A stretch of DNA of 64,000 bases from Amyelois transitella. Taxonomy: Eukaryota > Arthropoda > Insecta > Lepidoptera > Pyralidae. The translations under genes were made by a program, and so were the position numbers. A model generated the notes under the pieces. It made no database searches. It was not told the DNA's origin and saw only the letters and a list, made by a program, of their open reading frames with translations. Shown piece by piece: positions 20,111 through 35,709 of the stretch (position 1 is its first letter; the number at the start of each line of letters is the position of its first letter). The stretch covers positions 8,432,001 to 8,496,000 of the forward strand of contig NC_083513.1 of NCBI RefSeq assembly GCF_032362555.1, written 5' to 3'.

Positions 20111-23100
20111 GTAAGTCCATTTTCTTTTTAAAATTGGCTTTATATTTAAATTGTTGTAAATGTTGCTTTATGAAGGTTGAATTTTTAGGTTGAGTTAGCT
20201 TTATTTCTTTTGTTTTTTAAAAAAGTACCTTGCTGTTTGGACAGTTTAGTTGACAGACTGTTGGTCTCAAATGGGGTATCGGCACTCGCATTTAATTTTT
20301 CTTTTTATAATCCTCTCCCATTTTAAAATTTTTAGAAATCCATTTAGCTTGTAGGTTTATCTGTCTGGCCCTCTAAATTGACTTTAGGACAAAAACCTAC
20401 CTTAATAATTTATTTTCTTATTTATGTACACAGAAAACATCGAGAATTATAAACACAAAAAACAAAGTAACATAGGTTGCATATTTCAAAAGAAATCTCT
20501 TCCAGCACACTCGAGATAGTTTATGTTAGTGATCCGACCCTATGATGTCATTTTTGATTTGACTTGCATATACAAATATAGTTTATATCTATTAAAACAC
20601 TTTTAGAAACCAGAAGATCTTGTTAGGGACTTAACATACGCGTTAAACTGGATATTTTTTTTGTCATGATTTCATACGCGGAAATTGAAAAGACGAATCA
20701 ATCATAACATGTAAGAACTTTTTATATCCGGCTAACCGATACGTACCTAACGATTTATTTAGGAAGTGTTATATCTACAATTATTGTGATTTAAACAGAT
20801 CGTGTGATAAGCAGATCCGCTTCCTAAAAGGTGAGACGGTCGTAAGTACCCGTTCATTCTAGAGCCTCGTACATTGCCGTCCCAGTTCCTTCCTCGTTCA
20901 AATAATTATGAAGATTACCGACTGTGTATTGTGTAAATTAATTTGATCGTAGGCAATGTTCAGCTCGGTACGAGAAACTTGTCTAGAGGTTATTTACATT
21001 TGACTTTTGTCCGTCCGGAAGTAAATTTCTTTTGTTTTTAAACGGGCGATTCTGTTAAGCTATTTAAATTGTCTTGTCGAAAACCTTTTTAAAATTACAC
21101 TGTCTGGGCACGATTTGGGCGCGAGTTCAAGGTTCTATTTGGAGATGTAAATTTTATTTTAATCAACGTAATTAGGTTTTTACTGTGAGGGAATAGAATC
21201 TAAATTTTTCGGTTTGTTAATTGGTTGTAAAGTAAAAAGAATAACCCAAGTATCATCAATGTATTGAGAATTCAGGCGCCCCAAGCTACTGCTGAAGGAG
21301 ACCCAGTTGGCATCGATGGAAATAATGTTATGGACATGACAACATTTTTGTTAAGTTTGCTTTGATTAATCGTTAACGTTCATCGTGAAATTCAGAATGT
21401 TCACTTGGTATTGTCAATACAATACAATGTTCTGGGTACCCCTTACATTAAGAAATTGTTCGATATCTCTCGATACTTTCGCTTTCATTCACAATTTATT
21501 CTCAAGTTTTATAAGTGTCTTCTGAATCCATGGAAAAATAAAGCGGAAAATTGATAAGCTAAAAATAATAGGAGTCACTTTAAAAATGAGACCAAAAATT
21601 TCCGAAAGCGCAATAAATGCAACGATTTGAACATTGCACTTTGGACACATGACTTTGTTATCAAAAACCTTGCAACATTTCATCACAAGTCTTCTGAGAA
21701 CGATGTAACACTTTTATAGACCTTGGTTTACCAAATTACATAATGTGAACCTTGACTTTTTTTCGCATATTGTTTTTTCCTTTTATTGGGATGTTACCTG
21801 AGGAAAATGTACCCTTTTTTTCGTAAATTTTTAATTGGTACTGTTTAGGAAAAGTTCAGTTTACAAACATCCTTATATATTTGAAAGATATACCACAACG
21901 GAGGAAATTGACTGTAAAGGTGACGAAGATTTTTAACTGTAACTTTTTTAAAGTACCTATGTTGATTGAGAGGTATTATAATTACTTATAACATTACCTT
22001 TATATAAGAGATGTATAGGAATTAAACTGAGAATCTCCTTACATCAAAATGTTGATTTTGATATCAAAGAAGAAATATATAGGTACACACGTTAAATATG
22101 ACCAGAAACAAATAATGCATACTGCTATTAAAAGCTTTAAAAAGTTATGAAGTGACTAGCTAATTGTTAATGAATACTTAACGAATACCTTACGTTGATC
22201 AAGTTCAAATTAAATGACTGACCGATAATTCAAGGAAATTTCAACGGCATATCCCCATTATGCCCGTCCTAAAATTATGTACTTCCTACTTAGAACTTTC
22301 GATTTTTGTAAAGGTAGATCCGTTTCCTGGGAATTTCTTTCGCTGCCCCACCACACTGCTCATAGCCATAGCCATGCTTGCGCTATGTCCACCTTACATA
22401 TTTAAACAAGAATCGCGTTCGTATGGTTGTGTCCAAAATTTTCTTTTGAATTCTCAAGCTTTACCCAAAGAGTGGTCGAAGGCGGTCGGTGTAGTAACCT
22501 TGGATTTTAATTGATGCATCGGATTGTTACGGTGAGTGTTGTCGCTCTTTTGTTTTGTTTACTTGCATTTTTTTTTCTTTTTTAATGTGCATGTGACCAC
22601 GTGTAAACAGCAAAACATTGTTTTGTTCTGGCAGCATCTTGTCCAACTGAAACGTGTCTACTTTACGTACGTTATTAAGGTGTTCAGTAGCGCTTCAGTT
22701 TACGCCCCCCTAATTTTCCTGAAACTTGCCTGAATTTCGACTTCTGCTATTATTACATTTAACATTTATAAATATAGATAATTTCTTTAAAATGCATTGT
22801 TTATGTAAGAGTCAATAAAAAAAATAGTACCTAAATGCTATTGATACAAAGACGGAAACAAATAAAATATTTAAATTAATAAGAGAATAGTTTTTATCTA
22901 TTAATATATACATATGAACATTAGAAATTTTTAAATACCATGTAATTTAAATGAATGCACTGAACTACTTATCACACAAACCTAAATTATTCATAAACAA
23001 GTTAAGCACTATAAAGGTGTATTTCATTAAATAATTAATCATTTCAATAATTCAATTTCAATTAATCTGTTTGTTATGATAATCTAATTAAGATTTCATT

Positions 23101-23256
23101 GTTAATAATTATCTGATACCTTAATTAGTAAGGCATATCCAGGGATGTATTTAGGGACTTAAGTATAATTGTTCGATCTTTAAAAAAAAATGTTCCACCG
23201 TTTTTAGTATTCCATTATTTCCTACACATGGTGCGGTAAATATATTTTGTTTTCAG
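20111..23256 (+). other. Eclosion hormone intron 1 (inferred)
   Basis: 3.1 kb of AT-rich DNA. I see no repeat-family member in it, in contrast to the rest of the window, which fits selection to keep regulatory DNA. Short frames (21489-21686, 22260-22514, 22536-22733) show no recognised product. Confidence 0.4.
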
Positions 23257-23270
23257 ATAATCATACCAAA

Positions 23271-26200
23271 ATGGCAAGCAGGATGACGTCCACTCTCCTT
23301 CTGATCGCAATGATCACTCTACTCTTTAGCATTGGACACGTGAAAAGTAATCCAGCTATTGGTAAGTCACGAAATAGTATTTATTTATTTAAAAAGGCAT
23401 ATACCTTATAGGATAGGTAAGGATGTAACCGCTACAATATCTAAAGAAGAACACTTAATAATAGAAAACAATCATTACACATCACATTAACGTAATAAGA
23501 AAGATTCTTGTTAGATAAAATTAATTATATCGAACTTAACACATTTACCTTTATACATTTACCGTTTTACAATAAAAAGATGAAAAGGAAATGTTCGTTG
23601 TGTGCCCGCCAAACAAATGCCATAGGGGTGTATGCAAACCCAGTTGGTGTAAATTAACGATAGGCATTTAATTTTATGCAGGACCAAATTGAAATATTTA
23701 GTCTTCTACCAAGATTTATAGGTATTATTACCCAAAACTGAATGTATTCATTCATCTCTATTACATTACTTCCACCTCTCACTCTTGCGTTACATTGCAC
23801 CATAATAATTTATGACACTCACTGCAACTGCGTTGTGATTCATGTAAAATCCCCAGCACCAAATCGAGCTCTCACAATTCAGTTCGATTTGCTTTCCGGA
23901 ACTATTATATTTTGGTATATAGGTATGCAGAAACGACCTTAGTTCGTATCTGTGCTCGTATGTACTAATAACCCTTTAACGGACAATAGCAGCCTTACAT
24001 GTATTCGAACCCTTAAATAACAATGTGAAATCATGGTGATTCACGAACAAGCGCAATTATATTACACAAGTCAAAGATTTTCCTAATTCGCACTTTTGAA
24101 ATTGGCATCAATTGTTTGCGTCAATATTGTGTCCGTTGTTTTGGCCAGCTTTTTTAGCAACCCAGTATACATTACATAGCGGAAATGTTTGTTTTAAAAT
24201 ACTTTTTTTAATTGATATTTGAGAGCATTTGACTTCAATTTGCCTAACCATTAATAAGAATGATATTGCATTTTAAAAAAAAATCTCACAATTAACGTAT
24301 TTCGTCGGTTAACTGAAAAAATTATATTCAGATCCCACAAATCTATTGAATTTCCTCAAAATCAGACCAGCCGCCGTATCGTGGCACGCGCGAAACCGTT
24401 ATTATCGCGTGAAAATTATATCACTTTATTATAACGTGAAACGGGACAGCAATACAAAAGTATTCGCATTAGTTTGTTAAAAAAAACACATACAAACAAT
24501 GTATTTTTACCCTAAGTTGACATGGCAAAGTTTATAGCAACAAGGTTTAAGGTGATGCACGCTAAATCCAATAATGCCTGTTCTTCACCTCTTGAAAATC
24601 TCTAATCTATGGTCGCGTTTCCTCACTATTCTTTGCCACGCAAATGGTATTACTACTTCTATATATTGATGACCAGGTCAGTAGGTCCTGACCTTTCGTA
24701 GCTAGCGGATCCAAACGCCGCTCTTCGCGTACAATCTCGTAACGATTGTATCAAACAATGTGTTACGAAAGGCCCTAATGTCAAGCGCACGTGGCACCAG
24801 GGCCGGTTAGCTGGTTTACTCCACTGTGTCCACGTAGGTGATATCACACGAAGTACACAAACTTGACTTCTTTATATTCTCATTTCGGAATATAAATTTC
24901 GGAAATTTTCTTTCGGAAAATATTACCTAGGTTTAATCATACAATCGAAATAAATAACTTATGGTCACGTCTATGATGAAAAGACTGATAGGCCACGTTC
25001 AGCTATTATTATTGATAGAATTGAGATTTAAATAGTGACAGGTTGCTACCCCATCGCCTAAAAAAAGAATCCCAAGTGGTAAGCCTTTTTTGTATTGGTG
25101 CCGGGAACCACACGGAAATAAATTCCTAAGTATTAATGTTCATTTGTTCACCTAGTGAACTGAAATTGATGTACAAAAATTGTTTATAAATAATACAGGC
25201 ATTATACGCGCAAGTAACGCGACGGTGTCGCTCGGAGACCACGGATCATTGTACCATGATTCGAAACGTTCGAAATAAAATAAAAGTTTAATGTAACGGG
25301 AAAGTCTAAAATGAATTGTTGTACAAACACTGTATAAAATAACTGGTTTAAATTCTAATCAAGATTGCATGTTCATTTAAATAAAAATATCGTTAATAAA
25401 TGAATTTAATCGGTAAAGTTCTCAAACAAAGTCAAGTAAATTATTCCACTTGGAACTTGAAATAATTTGACTGCTCACATCAAAAGTCCACCTGGGTGGT
25501 ATCACCTAGATGCACAAAGTGGAACAAAGTGGCTAGTTGTATCGAAGACGCTGTGCGGAGGCTATGACCCCAATCCGCGATTTGGCACTTTCGCTGCGTT
25601 ACGCAATTCACCTTAGCCGCTTACACTTGACCCTGGCGTGAAGACTTGCCACCACGGCCGAGCACGCGCCGTTGTAAGGGCCGTTTTATTTTGTGTGTCT
25701 ATGGTCCTAATCGCGTGGGTATTCCCTTTTCTCATACATGTATGCGCGTTCCAAGTTTTTAAAGCAGCTTTCCGGCATTTTATTCTCCATACGGTCAGTA
25801 TGTTTTTTTCGCCTTCCTCAAGTTATCAGTATTTATTTATTTCTTTATAGCTTTTTCTTTTATTACAGATTTTGGTCATAGACAATAGAATTAGCCAAAT
25901 CAATTTTAGAAATCGAAATAATATATGACAATAGAAACGTTTTATTTTACTTAAACCTATAGGGATGATGTGTCGTCATTTTGCATCGCACCAAATAATC
26001 TGCGCAGTTGTTCAGTTTTAAAATAAATCTCAGACTCACAGTCGTGGTATCAAAACTCACTTGCAGCGTTAAATTCACCACCTAAATATCACTTTCAACT
26101 TACATTATTCTGAAGTTTGTGGACCTCTAATATTTCTGTGTTACCAGTTTAAAGCACGTGCCTACCAGCTTTCCCACATTTTCTCTAATGACCAGTTTAC

Positions 26201-26442
26201 TCCTCAAGTTGGAAATCATTTGAACCATTTCATATATTTTATTTAGCATTAAATTATTTTTTACAGCAACCGGTTACGACCCATTGGAAATTTGCATCGA
26301 AAATTGCGCGCAATGCAAGAAAATGCTCGGGGCTTGGTTCGACGGGCCGCTGTGTGCCGAATCCTGCATCAAGTTCAAGGGAAAACTCATTCCAGAGTGC
26401 GAAAACTTCGCGTCCATCTCGCCTTTTCTTAACAAACTTTGA
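23271..26442 (+). CDS. Eh: Eclosion hormone precursor
   Basis: Eclosion hormone is a neuropeptide that triggers ecdysis behaviour. It is made in a few brain neurons and in known insects acts on Inka cells through a receptor guanylate cyclase. Coding exons are 23271-23361 and 26267-26442 (88 residues plus stop). The intron interrupts the fifth residue of the mature peptide (Ala, G|CA). Residues 1-26 are a signal peptide with a hydrophobic core (TLLLIAMITLLF). The mature 62-residue chain starts NPAIATGYDPLEICIENCAQ and ends in F-L-N-K-L. Its six Cys, at mature positions 14, 18, 21, 34, 38 and 49, match the known pairing pattern (14-38, 18-34, 21-49). The CKKMLGAWF and GPLCAESCIKFKGKLIPEC blocks are nearly those of Manduca. 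Acceptors are TTTCAG (ending 23256) and TTTTTTACAG (ending 26266). A likely poly(A) signal is at 26835-26840. Confidence 0.98.
24680..24850. other. CpG-rich unexplained block in Eh intron
   Basis: GCGGATCCAAACGCCGCTCT and CAAGCGCACGTGGCACCAGG stand out from the AT-rich surroundings. A 62-codon minus frame (24659-24847) covers it without a recognisable motif. It could be a transposon fragment or a regulatory element. Confidence 0.3.
24958..25115 (-). mobile_element. SINE-A copy with two internal deletions
   Basis: GGTCACGTCTAT joins directly to GATGAAAAGACTGATAGG (the hairpin is lost), and AAGTGGTAAGCC joins to TTTTTTGTATTGG. Confidence 0.8.
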
Positions 26443-27150
26443 GGAGAAAGAGAGAGACGACATTCGTTGATAACTTCGACTATATTGACACAACAGATCT
26501 TGATATACGTAATGAATATGATGAAAATACAGATTATTGCTTATCTGTAATTTCACTCAAAAAAAAAAAAGAAAAAAAAATTGTGGCCCCGCCTACTTTT
26601 ATAATTCTTAGGTATGATTCTAACACTTTTTACCAAGTTAGTTTCAACCTTAAGTTAAAGAAGCTAAAGATTCTTCTTATAGGAAATCACACGTATTACT
26701 AAAATTCTGTGGTGCCAATATAGATTTTGTAATTCAACGAATATACAAATGACATGCCAAAGCTTTAGATAAGCCAGTATTGTTTACTTTTATACTTATT
26801 TTATACAGGGATTAATGTAAGAGTACTCATTCCTAATAAACGCTAATAATTAAACAGGCTTTCATTTCTCCTAGTCATTTTATTGTTTCAAAACTTTTAA
26901 ATCCATACAAGATCACATCATATACACGACATAAAAAAAATTCTGTGAAAGTTCACTCTTTACAATAAGTTTCTCTATTATTATCTGAAATTATCTTAAT
27001 TAGCGAAGACCGAACCAATTTGTTAGGTACTAGTTACGTATATGAAAAATATATAATCATCATGTTTGCCTTTAAATATTAGGCATGCATACATAGGTCG
27101 TTTAGGCATACAGGGCAAGCTCAATCTATGTGGTTTTTTCTATTTATTGC
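26443..27150. other. Eclosion hormone 3' UTR and intergenic DNA
   Basis: The 3' UTR probably ends shortly after the AATAAA at 26835-26840. The rest holds nothing recognised. Confidence 0.5.
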
Positions 27151-27268
27151 AAATCACGTCTTTATCCTTTAACAGTGTAAACAGTGCCAACAGTTTCGAA
27201 AAGACTGAAAGACCACGTATGTATCTCTATGGTTCAGTGACAGGTTGCTAGCCCATCGCCTTGAAAAA
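27151..27268 (-). mobile_element. SINE-A fragment (tail side to middle)
   Basis: AATCACGTCTTTATCC, CAGTTTCGAAAAGACTGAA and GTGACAGGTTGCTAGCCC; truncated at the family middle. Confidence 0.75.
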
Positions 27269-27760
27269 ATAATACCGATTTTTTTAATCTTTCCCTATAT
27301 TTTCTCTTCGCTTCAAGATTAACATGAATAATGAATTCAGATTTCTTATAATATGGACTTATAAACATCAAATGTATTCATTTCAAAATATATACCTAAA
27401 CCTAGTATCATTCTATTAAAAAAGGAATCAGTATCTTCCAGAATCTTAAATCTGCATGATTTGTCTTAATGTAATATATTAATTTCACACAAAAACATGT
27501 ATCAACTCTGCATTTTAAAAAATTCCCGTCATTTTCACAAGTTTCTTATAAAATAAATATACATATGTATAGTATGCAAGGAAAGCTCTGTCCAATCCGC
27601 GAATGACAATTTGAGAATCTTGTGGAATTTATCAGTATTTCGCCAAAGTAAAACTACCACTTTTAAATAACATTTATACAGTAAATGACATGGCAACACT
27701 TTCGCATACTGAAATAGCGTTGCCGAGACGGTGTTGACGCTTTCTTTGAATTCCCTAAAT

Positions 27761-27772
27761 TTTATTTTTATT
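27761..27772 (-). terminator. Poly(A) signals of the HP1-like gene (inferred)
   Basis: Two AATAAA hexamers on the minus strand, about 140 bp past the stop codon. Confidence 0.45.
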
Positions 27773-27911
27773 AATTAATTTTAATTTGTTGCATCTTTTT
27801 ATACCACTCAGGTATTATGAATTTTACGGATCGGGCAGGATTTATGTTACATATTTAATTCAAAATGCAATAATATTAGTAATCGGTATTACTAGCGTTG
27901 TTAAATGAAGG

Positions 27912-30943
<3,032 letters not shown>

Positions 30944-31694
30944 TTAAAGTTATAATTATTGAACTACAAACTATTTTATATATACCAACATTAATACTAT
31001 TATAAACCCTGGTTTTCCACATGCAATCAATCAACTCAGAAAAGAGTTATCTTAAGTGATCAGTTTGAGTGTAAACAGCTGACAGAGAAAGACCGCATAC
31101 GCAAATAATGCGTTACACTCCTTTTTTCGACAAAATATTCAATGTACCAACAGACACAGCTCGTATTATGAGTTTATTATTTTTATAGATATTGATTCTG
31201 TTCGGTTATAATTATATTAGTCATTTAGGCATTTTCACTTTATATGATATTTTTACGCAAAGTTTACTCAGTTGGACTGTTGACCACAAAACCTATGGTC
31301 ACAATTAACTTTCGGAAAATCGAAATTTGGGTCGGCTTTTATGTTAAAACCTCAACGTTGAATGAAAGTTGGAAAATATTTTAAACTATGTATTATTCAT
31401 TAGGAAATAAACTTACAGAAATGAACGTAGGTAAAACAATATGTATGTAGTTATACTATAATACTTGCTTGAATTGTTGTTGTTGGCTTTGTTAAACTTT
31501 GCTTCTAAGCTTTGCTTCACCTTTGCTTGTTTTGATTACTACAGTATTTGGTTGGTGATTGGCGCATTTGGCGTCTTCCTCACTTTGATATGTTAACAAT
31601 TATGACATTGACTTTATTACTTGACACTTTGTTATTACATTCGTTCTCATCGCTATTTTGATATCGTGCGCTAAGCCTATGTGGATAATGCACC

Positions 31695-31812
31695 AGAAGT
31701 CACTGGTTCCTTTGTTCATATACTGTGGGCAATAAATTTATACATGTGATTTTATGTATGTATGTATAAATTTATTGCCCATAGTATATGAACAAAGGAA
31801 CCAGTGACTTCT
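31695..31812. repeat. 50-bp inverted repeat with LINE-T tail as loop
   Basis: Arms 31695-31744 and 31763-31812 pair with one mismatch. The 18-bp loop (31745-31762) reads TGTGATTTTATGTATGTA, the LINE-T tail sequence. The arms are not LINE-T sequence. Confidence 0.92.
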
Positions 31813-32115
31813 TTGCCTACCCCTCCGGGAAAGAGGCGTGATTTTATGTATGTATGTGCCTCTTTCCCGGAGGGGTAGGCAAAGACTACCTCTTTCCACT
31901 TGCCACGATCTCTGCATACTTCCTTCGCTTCATCCACATTCATAACTCTCTTCATGCAAGCTCGGCGTTCTGGTACTTTTGACCTGACCCTTTACCAGGA
32001 CGTCCTTAATTTGATCATGATACGTTCGTCTAGGTCTTCCTACTCCGACCTTTTCCTCCACACTCTCCTTAGATATCTGCTTAGTCAACCTGCTTTCATT
32101 CATCCTCTCCACAAA
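31811..32115 (-). mobile_element. LINE-T fragment with fold-back at its 3' end
   Basis: A plus-strand 27-bp end (31811-31837), a tail (31838-31857), then the same end inverted (31858-31884), continuing as about 257 bp of LINE-T on the minus strand to the Lys-Gln-Ile region. Confidence 0.9.
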
Positions 32116-33499
32116 GTTATATTGGTTGGATCACATATTACCCAGATGACGATGCAAAAATTAACTGCATGATTCATGTATGGATCACTTAAAATAAAAT
32201 AACAGACCGATGTCGGTACTTGAAGGATATTGATGTGGATCTACATCTAAGAGTAGTAGTAGAAGCCTAAAATAAGATTTTGGTTTGCATTCGCATAACC
32301 CAAAATTTATTGGGAATATTTATGTGAATACCTAAATATATAGTGGTGAAAACAACGGTTATTTTTCATAGATGCAATCCCTTTAAGTATGTAAAATGAA
32401 AAAATGAATTTTAATGAAGTTTAGACATTGAGATCTTTTGCCTAAAAAAAGGTTAAGGCTGTCACTGTCGAAAATATCAAAATCTTATCAAATTTAGGAT
32501 AGGCAAAGATAGTCATCGCTTGCCTAGCCTTCGCGAGTGACGGTGATTCTTTCTGATTAGGATTGGTTTTTAAATCGATTTGAATTATAATCGCATGTAA
32601 TCGATTTATTGAAAACTTTCTTTACTTTTTGAATTGGTTGGGGTTTTTTTAATTTTATTAAAAACAAGATAAATATTACACTAACAATTATTTACCAGTA
32701 AAATCCGAGAATTCGATCAATTTTATTGGTTCATTAAGTGAACAAGTATTATTAAATTACATAGGATAACGATGACATCTGCAGAAGTTGTTTTTCGGTC
32801 GTTATTGTGCTAGCGTTCCTTAATTTTATCCTATGAAAGTTTTTTAAGGAAGAAAATTTTTTTAACGGCGCCATTTCCTTTCTGTTTTCTGGAGAGAATT
32901 GCCAATCCTACATTCAACTAATAGCGAAATTGTTTCATCTATATCAAAACAAAATAAAATCGATAGTCCAAGGTGATTTGTTTATTTACTGAATTCTACA
33001 TATCGATATTTTTGTTTCAATAATCGATTTTCTGATTATTAATGTCAGATCGCCCGTCATTCCTGTACAATTTCTTGGGTAGGTGAGCATTGAGTTGAGT
33101 CTTAGACATTATAATGTCTGTGGCATTGAGCAAATATTTTGTAAACATAACCTCAAAAAAGAAAGAGATTTCGGGCGAAACAAATTCATATTATATTGCA
33201 GAGCCTGAAAATAAAATATATTAGAAGGTGGGTTAAATTTAGGTTCCTTGTAATAAATATTTATTTACTAAATTATTTATCTACTTTTTTCCCAGCAACC
33301 TCAATTGAATACATTATAATGCTACTGATTTTAACCTCTCATCATTGTTAGGTAACCTGCTTTGGGTAGGTACCCAAAGTACTGTATAAAATGCAGCCTA
33401 GCTACACATAGGCTCAATTACTTGATATATTTAATGGTATGATTCAGGCTGATCCAGACTTCCGCATAGAATAGCTTCAAACGAGAAGTCTAGTCTCGT

Positions 33500-33596
33500 G
33501 ACTTACCCAATCCAAGATAATGGTTAAAAAACGCGCACCCCTGGCTCTAGTCTAGGGGTGAAGATGTAACTGGGACTAACGCTAAGAGGATGATGG
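33500..33596 (-). repeat. Repeat family C fragment
   Basis: Reversed blocks: CTTACCCAATCCAAGATAATGGTT, CGCGCACCCCTGGCTCTAG, GGTGAAGATGTAACTGGGAC. Confidence 0.6.
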
Positions 33597-33668
33597 AAGC
33601 TAATAAGCAATCCTCAATCGAAATTAGTTTATTTAGTGTGATTTTACTGTAAGTGCGCACAATTTCAG

Positions 33669-34931
33669 ATGGCGGAAATGGATCTCTTCACAACAAGCAC
33701 AGCTTTCTGTGCACGATGTGGATCAATATTGCCACTTCTACAGGAGTTTGGCTCTGTAAAATGTTACTCTTGTAAAGCCATCTATGAAGCAGACAGTGAG
33801 TAGTTACTTTTCATCACATTAGTCTTTTAAGGCTAAGGGCTAACTAACAACCTGGCACTATTTGATTCTCAATATCATGATTTAACCAACAGCTAAATTT
33901 CTCTCTTTTCGAGACTGTAGGCTCTTTCTACTTTGTAAGGGATAACAATAGTTTTGATCATGGCGACACTCAAGAATTTCCAAAACTACCAGATTAAAAA
34001 AGTTAATTTTGTATTATTTTTTTGCTTTCCATGTTCACTTTTGAACCATAAAACCTATAAGTAAAATTTTAAAACTTAAAAAGGTAAATCCTTTTCATTT
34101 GGGATTCAAATTATCAATTTATGAGTTAAAAATGTAAGGTCCCAAAATACAATAACTTGTTATTGACTAAATTAAAAGGAAAAATAATGCGGCATGTAAA
34201 ATATAAAATTAGACAAAAACTATAAGATATGATCTTTAAATATTATGTTTATATTCTATTACAGATTTCAGCAATTTAAAATTTAAGTACACAATCAATT
34301 TCAATACCATATCGGTTGTGAGTCAGAAAGATTCTGTAGATACAGATGATGCGGAAGGCCCCGTGGTCGAAAGGAAATGTCCCAAATGTGGCAACGACAG
34401 AATGTCATATGCAACGCTACAGCTACGTTCCGCTGATGAAGGGCAGACCGTGTTTTATACATGTATATCTTGCAAGTAAGTCAGTTTGCCTTTTTAACTC
34501 GTTACTGGTGAGGGATAATAAAAGTTTTTTGGGGAAAGGCACATACAGGCAATGTTGAATTTTGATTTACGAAAAGAGAAACTCAATTTTGCACTCTTCT
34601 GTAAAGTGATGTGCTTAAGCTAATTAGATGGCCTTCATTTCATTTGACTTTTGGACTTGTCTGCCCTGTAAGGATTAAAGAACTGATCATGTGTATGTAT
34701 ATGTAGTATTTGAAATTGTTTAAATTAGCAACAATGAAAGATGAATCATTGGTTTTGTATCATACTTTTAATCTCAAATAAAGGTTACCAACTTAATGCT
34801 TGATTTCAAATTAAAAATCATTAATTAGGTATCCTTATATTACCACAACTTAGAACTTTAATAAAAGCATAAATTAACAACAAAAAAATTTCTATATCTT
34901 TTACAGGTACAAGGAGACTGAAAACTCATGA
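33669..34931 (+). CDS. Polr1H: RNA polymerase I subunit RPA12 (POLR1H/RpI12)
   Basis: RPA12 is the small zinc-ribbon subunit of RNA polymerase I, needed for transcript cleavage and termination at rDNA in the nucleolus. Exons 33669-33795, 34265-34475 and 34907-34931 give 120 residues. The N-terminal ribbon has C-A-R-C-G (residues 15-18 region) and C-Y-S-C-K. The C-terminal TFIIS-type ribbon has KCPKCGNDRMSYATLQLRSA, then DEGQTVFYTCISCKYKE, with the catalytic-hairpin acidic pair in R-S-A-D-E-G. Length and order match the family (human about 126). The ATG follows directly on an acceptor (TTTCAG|ATG), so a noncoding exon lies upstream. Poly(A) signal at 35090-35095. The introns hold SINE-A fragments (33817-33952, 34650-34708). 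Confidence 0.96.
33817..33952 (+). mobile_element. SINE-A fragment, old, in POLR1H intron 1
   Basis: CAACCTGGCACTATTTGATT, TTTTCGAGACTGTAGGCTC and GTAAGGGATAA. Confidence 0.6.
34650..34708 (+). mobile_element. SINE-A tail fragment, old, in POLR1H intron 2
   Basis: CTTGTCTGCCCTGTAAGGAT and ATCATGTGTATGTATATG. Confidence 0.45.
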
Positions 34932-35103
34932 AGAAAATATCGTATGTCATTTTGTTTATTATAATTCTGTGATTTTATTACCTAATGCAAATATATATTC
35001 TACTAATTATTTAAATATTTGTTTCAAATTAAGATAAACTGGTTAGGTCATAAGAATCATATGATGAGTTCAATCTGTGACATTGTTACAATAAAGAATA
35101 AAT

Positions 35104-35208
35104 AAATAAAGTAAGTTTGATTGTTGTCTCTTCATGCGTTATCTCCTGAACGAATCTTGTGGTTTATCAGACTCATTATTATATATACTTATTTATAATA
35201 ATGAGTCT
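35104..35208. repeat. Lepidopteran repeat start and 15-bp perfect hairpin
   Basis: 35104-35162 resembles the repeat at 16978. Arms 35169-35183 and 35194-35208 are exact complements (AGACTCATTATTATA). Confidence 0.65.
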
Positions 35209-35513
35209 TGAGAAGGACATAGTACTTTTCATTCCGCTAAAAACTATAATTCCTGTAAGATTAGGGAATAACTGAATTCTTGTGTAGGTAGCGCTTAATT
35301 CACGTGTGTAGGGGGTAAGTTGCGCGGCGAAGCTGCCAGTTAAAGCCAGTATTGGTATAATTAAAACTAATGAAATGATTAAAACTACCTGTGGTAAGTA
35401 AAACATTTACTTAGAAGTGATTTTACTCAGATTTAATTTATTTTTATGATGAATGAACTCTGATAGTTAGCCCGCGTTAAATAAAATTCTTTCTCATTTG
35501 CATCGCGTGCGCA

Positions 35514-35620
35514 TTCTAGTACTCTTCCCCTTGGCTTTAGTCTCGGTTGCATCCTCACCACTCTGGAGAGAAGCCCGGGGTATGCCTTTGAGCTTGGATC
35601 TTGGATTGGGTGAGTCTGTC
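35514..35620 (+). repeat. Repeat family C, 5' part, ending in (CA)n
   Basis: CCTTGGCTTTAGTCTCGGTT, GCATCCTCACC and GGATTGGGTGAGTC, then CACACACACACA at about 35619-35632. Confidence 0.75.
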
Positions 35621-35709
35621 ACACACACACACAGGGCGCACAGATGCGCGTCAAATTCTCTTTTTATGTCTGGGTTTAACAATCATAAATCATGTTCTTC
35701 TGGGTTTAG

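Larger units (their letters stand above)
23362..26266 (+). other. Eclosion hormone intron 2
   Basis: 2.9 kb. It contains a shortened SINE-A (24958-25115), a CpG-richer block at 24680-24850 and another at 25490-25690. No internal exon was recognised. Confidence 0.75.

Noticed and set aside
31695-31812. MITE with terminal inverted repeats
   Set aside because: Arms meet at a LINE-T tail loop, and no target duplication was found outside the arms; a retroposition fold-back explains it better.
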